A stretch of 64,000 nucleotides of DNA from positions 2,232,001 through 2,296,000 of the forward strand of contig OZ241880.1 of the NCBI GenBank assembly GCA_965203505.1, in the 5' to 3' direction. Positions 1-8,600 of this stretch are shown piece after piece; the first letter of the stretch is position 1, and every line of letters starts with the position of its first letter. A program made the position numbers and the translations under genes. The notes beneath the pieces were generated by a model. The model was not told the DNA's origin, searched no databases, and saw only the letters and a list, made by a program, of their open reading frames with translations. The DNA is from Bin127 sp965203505. Lineage in GTDB: Bacteria; Chloroflexota; Dehalococcoidia; Lucifugimonadales; Lucifugimonadaceae.

Positions 1-732
1 TACGCAGGTGATAACGTCCAGAAGCATCTCGGGCGACTGGTCGGGACCCCGCAGCATGTCGGCAATCCTCCGGGCCTCCCGGTTGAAGGACTTCGGCGCT
101 CCCGTAAGGGCGTCGAAAACCGCCACGCCCACCGGGGAGGTGTCGATGAGGGTCTCCAGATCCGCCCTGGCCCGTCGCTCATCCCGGTGCGTGCGGGCGT
201 TGGCGATCACCAGCGCCGCCTGCGCGGCGAACATCACCAGGGTCTGCTCGTCCTCCGGGCTGAACTCCAGCCCGTCCTCGCGACCGGCAAGGAAGATGTT
301 GCCCACCCGCTCGCTACCGTGGAACATCTGCGACGCCAGGAAGGGCGAAACCTGCTCCGCCGGCAGCGGCAGGCTGAAATCGGCAACGCCCAGGGACCTG
401 ACGTAGCCCACCAGGTCGGGGATGCGCAGGGGATCGGAGACGCCGCCCAGCCGCTCGAATATCGCATGCCCATCCGGGGTCTGCCACAGCTGCTCAGCCT
501 CCTCAGTCGTCATCCCCGACGACAGGAAGTCCTCCACCCGACCCGCGCCGTCCAAGAGAGTCATCACCCCGTAGCGGGCCCCGGTCAGGGCGCGGGCCGA
601 GTCCAGCGCGCCCTGGAGCACCGTGTCGAAGTCCAGGCTCTCATTGATACGCAGGCTAGCCTGGCTCAGCCTCGCGAGCCGCTCCCGCAGAGCGGCCTCG
701 CTCTCCGTCATCCGTTCGTTGCGTTGTTCCAA
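1..732 (-). CDS. GAF/PAS-domain sensor protein (3' end cut by window edge)
   Basis: The minus strand is open from the window edge and gives 244 residues of the N-terminal part of a signalling protein. After a short coiled-coil-like stretch (LEQRNERMTESEAALRERL) comes a GAF-type domain, roughly residues 20-170, with typical phrases such as LDFDTVLQGALDSARALTGARYG and F-x-A-x-Q-A-A-x-x-I-A-N-A-R near its end. A PAS-like segment then starts at LETLIDTSPVGVAVFD. Family knowledge suggests a cytoplasmic histidine kinase or LuxR-type regulator, but the output domain lies outside the window. I chose the TTG at 732 because GAGGTG lies just upstream; the first ATG is at 711. It is transcribed away from the surface-protein array and begins only about 45 bp from leader cassette 1, so it could be a regulator of that array. 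That link is positional only. Confidence 0.75.
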   Translation of the reverse strand, partial: MEQRNERMTESEAALRERLARLSQASLRINESLDFDTVLQGALDSARALTGARYGVMTLLDGAGRVEDFLSSGMTTEEAEQLWQTPDGHAIFERLGGVSDPLRIPDLVGYVRSLGVADFSLPLPAEQVSPFLASQMFHGSERVGNIFLAGREDGLEFSPEDEQTLVMFAAQAALVIANARTHRDERRARADLETLIDTSPVGVAVFDALTGAPKSFNREARRIADMLRGPDQSPEMLLDVITCV

Positions 733-774
733 CTTTTCACCTCGATGCGTCTGCCTAAGCCCGTCCCGTAGGAC

Positions 775-1127
775 CGCCGGATTCGGCGTCTACTGGGGCA
801 ATTATGCCATTTCCTGCCATATATCACCTGGGTTCATCAAAATTGCGCCTTAATATCACGGCCATATCATTCGAGGGTGGTATCCTATCCGCTGGGTGTA
901 CCCGGTTGACGGGAGGGAGGCACATGGTTTTCGAACAGCCCGGCCTGGATAGGCGGCGCTTTCGCGCTCATTCCTCCCCGACTCTGCAACCTGAACAAGA
1001 GGAGTTCAAGCAACAATGGACAACAATAGGGACCACGACAGCCTGAGACCGCATTCCTCAGCGCCCGGCAATGCCGCGCGCCGCGTCGTTGGCGCTATAG
1101 CACGTATGTTCGAAGGGGGGGGGGGTA
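775..1127 (+). repeat. Leader cassette copy 1 (surface-gene leader with G11 tract)
   Basis: This is the first of seven near-identical leader cassettes. It opens with CGCCG-gatt-CGGCG (775-788), followed by a GGGCA-atta-TGCCC-type inverted repeat, an AT-rich stretch with repeated ATATCAC, and a CTGGGT/ACCCGG hairpin. A very strong GGGAGGGAGG ribosome site precedes an ATG at 924, and the conserved leader ATG (M-D-N-N-R-D-H-D-S) is at 1016. It ends in eleven Gs at 1115-1125. The leader reading frame is +1 relative to the following gene. The sharp left boundary directly abuts unrelated sequence here, which helps define the unit. No transposase or known riboswitch was recognised. Confidence 0.85.
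1115..1125 (+). repeat. Poly-G tract (G11) before start codon
   Basis: Eleven consecutive Gs end 2 nt before the ATG at 1128. The leader ATG at 1016 is 112 nt upstream of the gene ATG, so leader and gene are out of frame at G11. They would be fused in frame at G10 or G13, and the leader would stop at TAATG at G12. The tract may also act as a Shine-Dalgarno-like G-rich site. Confidence 0.8.
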
Positions 1128-3161
1128 ATGGCCCCCGCGGCCTCTCCGCGATCCCTCTTCCCGTTCCGCCGGCTTCTCCGCCCTTCCGCGCTCCTTCTGG
1201 TCGCCGCCCTGGTGGGCATGGCGGCCTTGCTCACCCCACCGGCGCCCGCCGAGGCGGAAAGCGGCACCATCTGGTCCGCCACGCTGACGGTCCAACAGAT
1301 AGGGGGTAGCCGGGGATGCGTGACGATACAAATGGTGGGGACCGTAAGAGCATGCTCGAATGCTCTGACCACCGACCGGTTCACGTATTCCGGCCGGGAT
1401 TTTAGGGTCGAAGGAATTTACCACAGCCCAGACTACCGCTTTGTGCGATTACTGTTTGCCGGAGGCGCCATTAACTTCAAGGACGCCTTGTATCTGTACA
1501 TCGATGAGCAGCGGTATGACTTGAGCAGTTGGAATAGTCATTCGACTGGCATCACCGGCCAACACTTTCCCACGTTATCTTCACCTGATAACACAGCATC
1601 CTGGGCTGTAGGAGACACGGTGCAACTGCGCCTGGAACTCAAGGAACAGCCCGACCCCGGCGCACCGCCCCGGGTAGTTGCAGTCGACGCAGGGGATGGT
1701 TCAATAGCGGTTTTTTGGGACCCTGCGCCGAACGTGCGGGACGGCGCTTACAGGAGCGGTGGTGGACATGTGTACTACCACAGCGGTTATTGGGTGTCGA
1801 TTCGCAACGTCCGCGGGAGTTTCGACGTATTTGGCAATAAGACCTGGCGCGATGTTGACACTTATTACACACATGCAAAATCTAGTCAACATGCCAGGTC
1901 GAAAGGGTCAATAATCATTCCGGCTAAATACATCCGGCAGACGCGATGGGACGACTCGCACCCCACCTACGAGGTGCGAGTCCAGGCCTGGAATTGGGGA
2001 AATTACACTTGGGGCGGTACCCCATTTTTCGGCCAGCGCTTGGGGGCGGCGGCCGTATCGGCTCCCGTCACGCTTGCGGCGTATCAAGGTGGCGAGGGGC
2101 CGGGCTCCGTCGAGGAGGAGCAGGGCGACTCGCTGACGGCGTCGTTCGAGAACGTTCCCGCGGAGCATGACGGACAGTCGGCGTTCACGTTGGACGTGCG
2201 CCTGAGCGAGACGGTGGGCAAGTTCAGCCGGTCGCCGCGCGCGTCGTCGTTCGCGGTTACGCGTGGCTTGGTGACGAACGTGGAGCAGGTCGGCGCCGGG
2301 CTGTGGCGGGTGACGGTGCAGCCGGCGTCGTCGGACGCCGTGACGGTAACGCTCGCGGGCGGGCGGGACTGCGACGACGAGCCGTCGGGCGCGGTGTGCG
2401 CGCGGGACGGCCGGGCGCTGTCGAACACGTCGACCGCGACCATTGGCGGCCCACAGCCCCAGGAGCAAAAGCAGGAGCCGGAATTCAGTTCGTCCGACAA
2501 ACCGCAGCAGCAGATCGCCGAAGTCGAGCCGGGCATGGTCTACGACCTGCAGGCGACGACCACCACCACCACCGCAACGGTCAGTTGGAGCGCGCCGCAG
2601 CGCGGCGGCGAAGCGACCGGCTACATCGCCCACATCCGACCGGACGGCAAGGGCAAGGGCAAGGTCACCAAACGGCCGGACGCGCCGAAGACGCAGACGA
2701 CGTTCAAGAACCTCACGCCCGGCGCGACCTACAAGATCTGGGTACGAGCCCAGAACGACGCCGGCAAGGGACTCAGACGCCACATCACGATCACGCTGCC
2801 GACCGAGGAGCCGACTCCCACGCCGACACCTGAGCCGACGCCCACGCCTGAGCCGACTCCCACGCCGACACCTGAGCCGACGCCCACGCCGACACCTGAG
2901 CCGCAACAGCCGCCGCAGAATCCCGATCCACCCGATCCCGAAACGCAAAAGCAGGAGCCCGTCGAACAGCCGCCGCAGAAACCCGACCCCGACCCGGAGC
3001 GGCCGGAACCCGAACAGCAGCAGCAGGCGGTCGTCACCTGCGACGGGACGCTCACGATCCAGGACGTGATCAAGGCGAACGCCGACGCCGCTTCCGGCGC
3101 GATCACCCTCGAGCAGCGGCTGGCGATCATCGATTGCTGGAACAAGCAGCGCGGCCACTGA
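1128..3161 (+). CDS. Secreted multidomain surface protein A (WSATLTV/FN3 type)
   Basis: The 677-aa protein starts with an Arg-rich N-region and a hydrophobic signal peptide ending near A-P-A-E-A (about residue 40). Visible modules in order are: a domain beginning I-W-S-A-T-L-T-V (about 47-170, with paired Cys); an FN3-like domain (about 180-320); a domain with A-E-H-D-G-Q-S-A-F-T and two Cys (about 320-445) that is nearly identical to part of the gene at 22895; an FN3 domain (about 470-560); a Thr-Pro-Glu linker (about 562-600); and a C-terminal 40-residue Cys-Cys domain (C-D-G-T-L-T-I-Q-D to D-C-W-N-K-Q-R-G). The same C-terminal half occurs in the gene at 11426. It is probably an exported adhesin or matrix protein; ligand unknown. 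The ATG lies 2 nt after the G11 tract. An in-frame TAG upstream rules out a longer N-terminus in this frame unless the tract changes length. Confidence 0.8.
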   Translation: MAPAASPRSLFPFRRLLRPSALLLVAALVGMAALLTPPAPAEAESGTIWSATLTVQQIGGSRGCVTIQMVGTVRACSNALTTDRFTYSGRDFRVEGIYHSPDYRFVRLLFAGGAINFKDALYLYIDEQRYDLSSWNSHSTGITGQHFPTLSSPDNTASWAVGDTVQLRLELKEQPDPGAPPRVVAVDAGDGSIAVFWDPAPNVRDGAYRSGGGHVYYHSGYWVSIRNVRGSFDVFGNKTWRDVDTYYTHAKSSQHARSKGSIIIPAKYIRQTRWDDSHPTYEVRVQAWNWGNYTWGGTPFFGQRLGAAAVSAPVTLAAYQGGEGPGSVEEEQGDSLTASFENVPAEHDGQSAFTLDVRLSETVGKFSRSPRASSFAVTRGLVTNVEQVGAGLWRVTVQPASSDAVTVTLAGGRDCDDEPSGAVCARDGRALSNTSTATIGGPQPQEQKQEPEFSSSDKPQQQIAEVEPGMVYDLQATTTTTTATVSWSAPQRGGEATGYIAHIRPDGKGKGKVTKRPDAPKTQTTFKNLTPGATYKIWVRAQNDAGKGLRRHITITLPTEEPTPTPTPEPTPTPEPTPTPTPEPTPTPTPEPQQPPQNPDPPDPETQKQEPVEQPPQKPDPDPERPEPEQQQQAVVTCDGTLTIQDVIKANADAASGAITLEQRLAIIDCWNKQRGH

Positions 3162-3330
3162 CGCATGAAACGTCTCCGATTACGACACGAACAATGACAC
3201 AGCACAATTGCCTGTTCCGCTCCTTCACCGGCGGCAACTAAATGGAGGACAGCCCCGCATCCAGCCGGTGGGGGCGGGTCAAGGGCGAGAACACCACCCC
3301 CAGTGCCGCCGAGTAGCCGGGAATAGCCCC
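3162..3330 (+). pseudogene. Degenerate 3' end of an alternative surface-gene C-terminus
   Basis: Directly after the stop of surface gene A lies a decayed copy of the C-terminal FN3 ending seen intact in the genes at 5678 and 16554. About 3208-3317 can be read as F-R-S-F-T-G-G-N-stop and then V-K-G-E-N-T-T-P-S-A-A-E-stop. Relative to the intact copy there are frameshifts and a premature stop. An almost identical remnant follows the gene at 11426. It looks like a scar of 3'-end replacement. Confidence 0.7.
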
Positions 3331-3379
3331 CGGCGCGTCGGCTCGTCCATGCGGCCTGCGGAGGCACGTCCTCCCGGGC

Positions 3380-3704
3380 CGCCGGATTCGGCGTCCATTG
3401 GGGCAATTATGCCCTTTCCGGTCAAATATCACCTGGGTTCATCAAACGTCACCCTTAATATCACGGCCATATCATACACGAGTGATACATTGTTCGCTGG
3501 GTTTACCCAGTTTATGGGAGGGGAACGCTTGCTTTCGCGCTCATTCCTCCCCGACTCTGCAACCTGAACAAGAGAGGTTCAAGCAGCAATGGCCAACAAG
3601 AGGGACCACGACAACCTGAGACCGCATTCCTCCGCGCCCGGCAATGCCGCGCGCCGCGCCCCTGGCGCATATAGCACGTATGTTCGAATGGGGGGGGGGG
3701 TAGC
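3380..3704 (+). repeat. Leader cassette copy 2 (G11 tract)
   Basis: Same architecture as copy 1: the CGCCG-gatt-CGGCG boundary at 3380-3393, repeated ATATCAC motifs, and a perfect CTGGG-ttta-CCCAG hairpin followed by TTTATGGGAGGGG. The leader ATG (M-A-N-K-R-D-H-D-N) is at 3589, with AAGAGAGG upstream. It ends in G11 (3690-3700). The upstream ATG of copies 1 and 3 is TTG here. The tail TAGC-ATG is 2 nt longer than in other copies. Confidence 0.85.
3690..3700 (+). repeat. Poly-G tract (G11) before start codon
   Basis: Eleven Gs end 4 nt before the ATG at 3705. The leader ATG at 3589 is 116 nt upstream of the gene ATG, so in-frame fusion of leader and gene would need G9 or G12. Confidence 0.8.
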
Positions 3705-4994
3705 ATGTCCCCTCTTCGCATCGCCCTGGCCAGTGCCGCGCTCGCCCTATTGGTTAGCGCCGCTCTGATCTGGCCCGCGCGCCCGGCCGCGGCCGATTCC
3801 GGCAGGGATCAACCGCCCGATGAGTTGTGGCCGACGGCGCTCACCATGACGACGACCTCCACCAGGGTGGTTGAGGGATCGTCGGTGACCCTGACGGCTA
3901 CCTTTGACAAGCCGGTGCCGTTTGATGGCGGCTTAAACGTGTATTTTGGCGTCTATCACAGGCACGCCCCATTCCCCAGCCCCAGCGACTACTCCATCAA
4001 CCAACTCGTCCACGTGAAAACAGGCCAAACAACGGCCAGTACCGTTCTCAGGGCTATCGACGACTCGGAGCTTGAGCTCCTGGGGCCGGAGATCATCGCC
4101 ATCAGCGCCACCTCCAACCTGCCAATGGTCACCAGGACCACCTCGGAGTTCCGCAACGGCAGGCACGTGCTCGACTTCGCCATCCTCAGAGCCGGCAGGT
4201 CTGTGACCTCTGCTGAGCAGCTGTTTGAAATCGTGGACAACGACGGCCGACGGAGCGAGGGGTCCAGAGCCAGCGATGTTGGCGCGGTTCGAGCCCCCAA
4301 CCTGCCGCCGCCCGCGGCCGAGCCCCAGCCTCAGCAGGTCCAACAGCCCGAGCCGGTGGAGCGTCAGCCCCAGCCTCAGCAGGTCCAGCAGCCCGAGCCG
4401 GTGGAGCGTCAGCCCCAACCGCAGCAGGTCCAGCAGCCCGAGCCGGTGGAGCGTCAGCCCCAGCCACAACAGCCCGAACCGCAACAGCCCGAACCGCAAC
4501 AGCCCGAACCGCAACAGCCCGAACCGCAACAGCCCGAACCGCAACAGCCCGAACCGCAACAGGCCGAGCCCGAGCAGGCCCAGCCCGAGCAGGCCCAGCC
4601 CGAGCAGGCCCAGCCCGAGCCAGTGGAGCGTCAGCCCCAGCCCGAGCCGGCCCAGCCGGCCGAGCCGGAGGAGCCGGAGACCCAACCCCAGGAAATCCAG
4701 GAGATCGAGCCCGTGCCGCGGGTCGAGCCGGAGAGCCAGGCCCAAGTCGATGAGACTGGGCGCTGCGCAGATGAGGAAAGCAACCGCCAGATTGAGCTCT
4801 ATGCGGTCCATGTAACCTCAGACACGGCAAAGGGGGATAGCCCCGATGGGGTGGGCAAATCGCCGTGCATGCCGAGGAGCGCGGCTGAGGACATGGCCAA
4901 CAAAGTCAACACCGGAAAAATCGGGCAAGCCTCAGCGGCCATCTACGGGCCGAGCACCACCTCCTATACCGCTTTCGCGGTGCCCTGCGAATAG
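3705..4994 (+). CDS. Secreted Calx-beta-like protein with Pro-Gln-Glu repeat stalk
   Basis: This 429-aa protein has a clear signal peptide (M-S-P-L-R-I-A-L-A-S, cleavage near A-A-A-D-S, about residue 30). A single Calx-beta-like beta-sandwich domain follows (about 42-175, with T-R-V-V-E-G-S-S-V-T-L-T). Residues about 205-345 form a long low-complexity stalk of Q-P-E-P-V-E-R-Q-P-Q-P-Q-Q-V and P-E-P-Q-Q repeats. The C-terminal domain, about 80 residues, contains Cys pairs (G-R-C-A-D-E, S-P-C-M-P, V-P-C-E) and has no counterpart in the neighbouring genes. The stalk resembles wall- or envelope-spanning Pro-rich regions of surface proteins, so cell-surface display is inferred. The start is the ATG next to the G11 tract. 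A 17-bp-stem hairpin lies 40 bp after the stop. Confidence 0.75.
   Translation: MSPLRIALASAALALLVSAALIWPARPAAADSGRDQPPDELWPTALTMTTTSTRVVEGSSVTLTATFDKPVPFDGGLNVYFGVYHRHAPFPSPSDYSINQLVHVKTGQTTASTVLRAIDDSELELLGPEIIAISATSNLPMVTRTTSEFRNGRHVLDFAILRAGRSVTSAEQLFEIVDNDGRRSEGSRASDVGAVRAPNLPPPAAEPQPQQVQQPEPVERQPQPQQVQQPEPVERQPQPQQVQQPEPVERQPQPQQPEPQQPEPQQPEPQQPEPQQPEPQQPEPQQAEPEQAQPEQAQPEQAQPEPVERQPQPEPAQPAEPEEPETQPQEIQEIEPVPRVEPESQAQVDETGRCADEESNRQIELYAVHVTSDTAKGDSPDGVGKSPCMPRSAAEDMANKVNTGKIGQASAAIYGPSTTSYTAFAVPCE
4318..4660 (+). repeat. In-frame coding tandem repeats (Pro-Gln-Glu stalk)
   Basis: Nested tandem repeats lie inside the gene at 3705. Three copies of a ~42-48 bp unit encode Q-V-Q-Q-P-E-P-V-E-R-Q-P-Q-P. 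About six or seven perfect copies of the 15-bp CAGCCCGAACCGCAA unit follow (about 4465-4560), then three copies of a 15-bp CAGGCCCAGCCCGAG unit. All units are multiples of 3, so copy-number changes would alter stalk length without breaking the frame. Confidence 0.85.
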
Positions 4995-5034
4995 ACCCCG
5001 CGTAACACGCGTGTAACGACACCCCGGTTGCGAT

Positions 5035-5072
5035 GTCGTCCCTTCGGCTCAGGGTTGAGCCGAAGGGACGAC
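5035..5072 (+). terminator. Strong hairpin downstream of surface gene B
   Basis: A perfect 17-bp inverted repeat (5035-5051 against 5056-5072) with a GGGT loop lies 41 bp after the stop codon at 4994. There is no T run, so it is either a terminator without a U tract or an mRNA 3'-end stabiliser. Confidence 0.5.
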
Positions 5073-5085
5073 GGGGACGACAAGC

Positions 5086-5467
5086 GTGTCGCTAGCGCCG
5101 TCGTGGGAGGCGTGGCTCGGCTCGGCCAGGGTGTACGCGAGCTCGCGCGGGACGGCCCCGTTTCTGACACTGAAGAATGTCCATGCCTCCGGCGGCAAGG
5201 TGGCGCTGGCGCCGGGCGGCGGCGCGGCCGAGCTGGAGGTGGTGGTGATCGAACCGGACGCGGCGGGGAAGCTGGAGGGCGTGAAGCACACGCGGTACCG
5301 CATCGAGGTGAATGTGACCGGGGCACGCCCGGAGCCGAAGACCTTCTCCGTCAGCGCGGCGTCAACCGCAGCCGAGGGCGGGAACGCCAAGCTGACCGTC
5401 ACCCTGAGCGAGGCCGCCCCAACCGGCGGCGTGGCGTTCACGGTGACGGCGGGCTACGGCGGCGGCT
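5086..5467 (+). pseudogene. Truncated Calx-beta gene fragment interrupted by leader cassette 3
   Basis: The frame starting at 5086 encodes surface-gene sequence without a signal peptide. It includes P-E-P-K-T-F-S-V-S-A-A-S-T-A-A-E-G-G-N-A and T-G-G-V-A-F-T-V-T-A-G-Y-G-G-G, closely matching the Calx-beta domain around 9930-10070 of the next gene. Homology stops abruptly at 5468, exactly where the CGCCG-gatt-CGGCG boundary of cassette 3 begins. It is a gene fragment cut by cassette insertion or recombination, not an independent gene. Confidence 0.75.
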
Positions 5468-5677
5468 CGCCGGATTCGGCGTCTATTGGGGCAATTATGC
5501 CCTTTCCGGCCAAATATCACCTGGGTTCATCAAACTACGCCCTTAATATCACGGCCATATCATACACGAGTGATACATTGTTCGCTGGGTTTACCCAGTT
5601 TATGGGAGGGGAACGCATGGCTTTCGCGCTCATTCCTCCCCGACTCTGCAACCTGAACAAGAGAGGTTCAAGCAGCA
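5468..5677 (+). repeat. Leader cassette copy 3 (no poly-G; leader fused to gene)
   Basis: The cassette starts at the CGCCG-gatt-CGGCG motif (5468-5481). It has the same hairpins, GGGAGGGG site and ATG at 5617 as the others. The leader ATG at 5678 (M-A-N-K-R-D-H-D-S-L-I-P-H-S-S) is in frame with the signal peptide of the following gene. The G tract is absent and the similarity with other copies fades after about 5740. Confidence 0.85.
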
Positions 5678-8600
5678 ATGGCCAACAAGAGGGACCACGA
5701 CAGCCTGATACCGCATTCCTCCGTGCGCGGAAGGGCCGCGCGCCTCCTCGCCGCGGCCCTTCCACGACGCCTCTCGACCTTCCCCTTCCTCCTCGCCGCG
5801 CTGCTGCTAGGCACGATACTTTTGCTGGACGCCGCGTCGGCGCAGACGCAGGATGCATCGTCCGACGCCAGCCTGAGCAACCTGTACATTTCCGGCTCGC
5901 CCTTCACCGAGTCCTTCGACCCGGCACGCACCGAGTACGCCGCCACCGTGGGACAGGGCCAGTCCCAAGCCTACGTGCGGGCGCAGGCGAACCACCCGGA
6001 GGCGAGCGCGACCATCACTGGCGCGCGGGCCGTTCCCGGCGGCTGGTTCATCGTGTCGCTCGCTCCCCGGCCCGCGAACATCGCGGTGCTGGTTACGGCG
6101 GAGGACGGCACCACGACGCGCACCTACACCATAGGCATCGACGGCCAGCTGCCGGCGTCCGCGCCTGACGAGCCCACGGCGACGCCTACGCCTACTCCTA
6201 CTCCAACGCCGACGCCTACACCGACGCCTACGCCTACTCCTACGCCAACTCCAACCCCGACGCCTACACCCACACCGACGCCCACTCCCACGCCGGCGCC
6301 AGCGCCGGTGGAGCAGGAGCCGCCCGCGGACAAGCCACCCCAACAGCAGCAACAAGACGCCGACTGCCCCGTGCCCGCCGGCGGCGACTATGACGCCGAC
6401 GACGACGGCCTCATCGAAGTGTGCAACCTGGCGCAACTGAACGCCATCCGCTGGGATGCCAACGGCGACGGTTACGCCGGTTACGGCTGGACCACCGCAT
6501 TCCCCGACCCGACGTTTTGGTTCAGGGGCTGCCCGTCCAGCGGCTGCAACGGCTACGAGCTGACCGCTGACTTGGACTTCGACACCAACGGCAACGGCGA
6601 GGCCGACGCCGGCGATACCTACTGGAACGGCGGCAAAGGCTGGACGCCCATCAATTACGGAATTGGCAACCCCATCGTTTTCGAGGGCAACGGCAACACC
6701 ATCAGCAACCTTTTCATCAACGTTGGCAGGGGCGAGAACACTGGGCTGTTCGGCACGATCAATGGCGCCATCATCCGCAACTTGGGACTGTTGTCAGTTG
6801 ACGCGTCCGGTCAGGGCGCTGCCGGCGGACTGGCCGCAATCAACCGCGGCGAAATTCACGCCAGCTACGTGCATGGCTCCGTGTCCGGTCAGCGTAATGT
6901 CGGCGGGCTGGCCGCTTCGAACCACGGCAAGATCATTGGCAGTCACACAACCGGAACGGTCTCGGGCGGAAGATCCGTCGGCGGGCTGGTGGGACGGAGC
7001 ACCGGCCTCATCCAGGACAGCTATTCCACGGCCGACGTATCCATCACCGAGGCAACAAAACCCTCCGGGCGCAAGTCCCTCGGGGCCAATGTCATGGAGA
7101 CGGTCCACGGAGATTGGGTCGGAGCTTTTGGTGGCTTGGTTGGGGAAGGGGTGGGCACCATCCGAGGCAGTTACGCCGCCGGCGACGTAACTGCCAGCGA
7201 AGCCTTTGTAGTGGGCGGACTGGCGGGATTTATTATGCAAGACGGCGACGTCTTCGCCAGCTACGCGGCCGGCGACGTGGCCGGTGCCGTCTATGTCGGA
7301 GGGCTGGTCGGCCGGAACGGTGGAGGACCGATTACGGCCAGTTACGCCCTGGGCAGCGTGTCGGGCGTTGATTACGTCGCGGGGCTGGTCGGCAAGCACC
7401 CACTCGTCTATCCCGAAGACAATCATCACCGCTGTTCCAGCTGCGCCATCCACAGCAGCGGCATTACCGACAGTTACTGGAACCTTCAGGCCGAGGGTCA
7501 AACCGCCACGCACACGCTGCATCGGGACACGTTTGCCACCAGTCCCCCCGGCGCGGACCGAACCACCGCAGAGTTGCAGACGCCCACCGATTACACCGGC
7601 ATATACGCCAACTGGAATGATCTCTCCGACGGCAAGGGCAGCTCGGACCTATGGGACTTCGGCACGTCCAGCCAATACCCGGTGCTGAAGAATGTCGGAC
7701 CCGGCGTGGCGGAACAGCGCGCGCAACTGCCGAAACCGTCCACCCACCCGGTGCGGCGGGAATCTCCCACCGGACCCGGAACCGACTACGACACCGATGA
7801 CGACGGGCTGATCGAAGTGTCCAATCTGGACCAGCTGAACGCCATCCGGCTGGACAGAGAAGGAGACGGATACGGCTGCTGTTACTACAACAGTTTCCGC
7901 CAATCACCCTATCGTGGTGACCCCAACGTACCCAATCCCAAGCGCTGGGATACTCCTGCCGCATTCCCCGATCCCATGGCCGGAATGGGCTGCCCCCGGT
8001 CGGGGTGCATCGGCTACGAACTGGTGACCGACCTGGACTTCGACACCAACGGCAACGGCAAAGCCGACGCCGGCGACGCCTACTATGACGGCCACCCCCA
8101 CTCGGGGTGGAACTATGATAACGGCTGGCGCCCCATCTGGCCGTTCAGCGGCGTCTTCGACGGCAACGGCCACACCATCCGCAACCTCTACATTTCCTCA
8201 CCGAAATACGAGAATGGACCCGTACGCGCTGGGCTGTTCAATGAAATTACCTTCATGGGCGTCGTCCGCAACCTCGCCCTGGAAAACGTCAGCGTGTCCG
8301 GCGGTGGCTACCCGGTTGGCGGGCTGGCCGGAAGCAACAGCGGCAGAATCAGCGGCGTCTATGTCACCGGAACGGTTTCCGGGGGACTTGATGTCGGCGG
8401 ACTGGTAGGACGGAACGACGGCAGTATCACCGCCGCCTACTCCACCGCCAGCGTCACCGGCAGCGGCAACAACACCGGCGGACTGGTGGGCCACAACTGG
8501 GGAGGAATCACCGCCAGCTACGCCACCGGAGCCGTGACCGGCAGCGGCAACAATGTCGGCGGCTTGACCGGCAGCGGCGGCGCTACCAACAGCTACTGGG

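Noticed and set aside
924..1046. Upstream leader ORF beginning after GGGAGGGAGG in cassette copy 1
   Set aside because: The ribosome site is strong, but the frame is not kept between copies (ATG becomes TTG in copies 2 and 5, and a 27-nt indel changes the frame), so I do not call a conserved peptide there.
775..1127. Cassette as an insertion sequence
   Set aside because: No transposase frame, no terminal inverted repeats pairing both ends, and no target-site duplication could be found.
5468..5677. Cassette as a known riboswitch or a diversity-generating retroelement template
   Set aside because: I could not match it to a known riboswitch consensus, and no reverse transcriptase or template/variable repeat pair with adenine-specific changes is visible.
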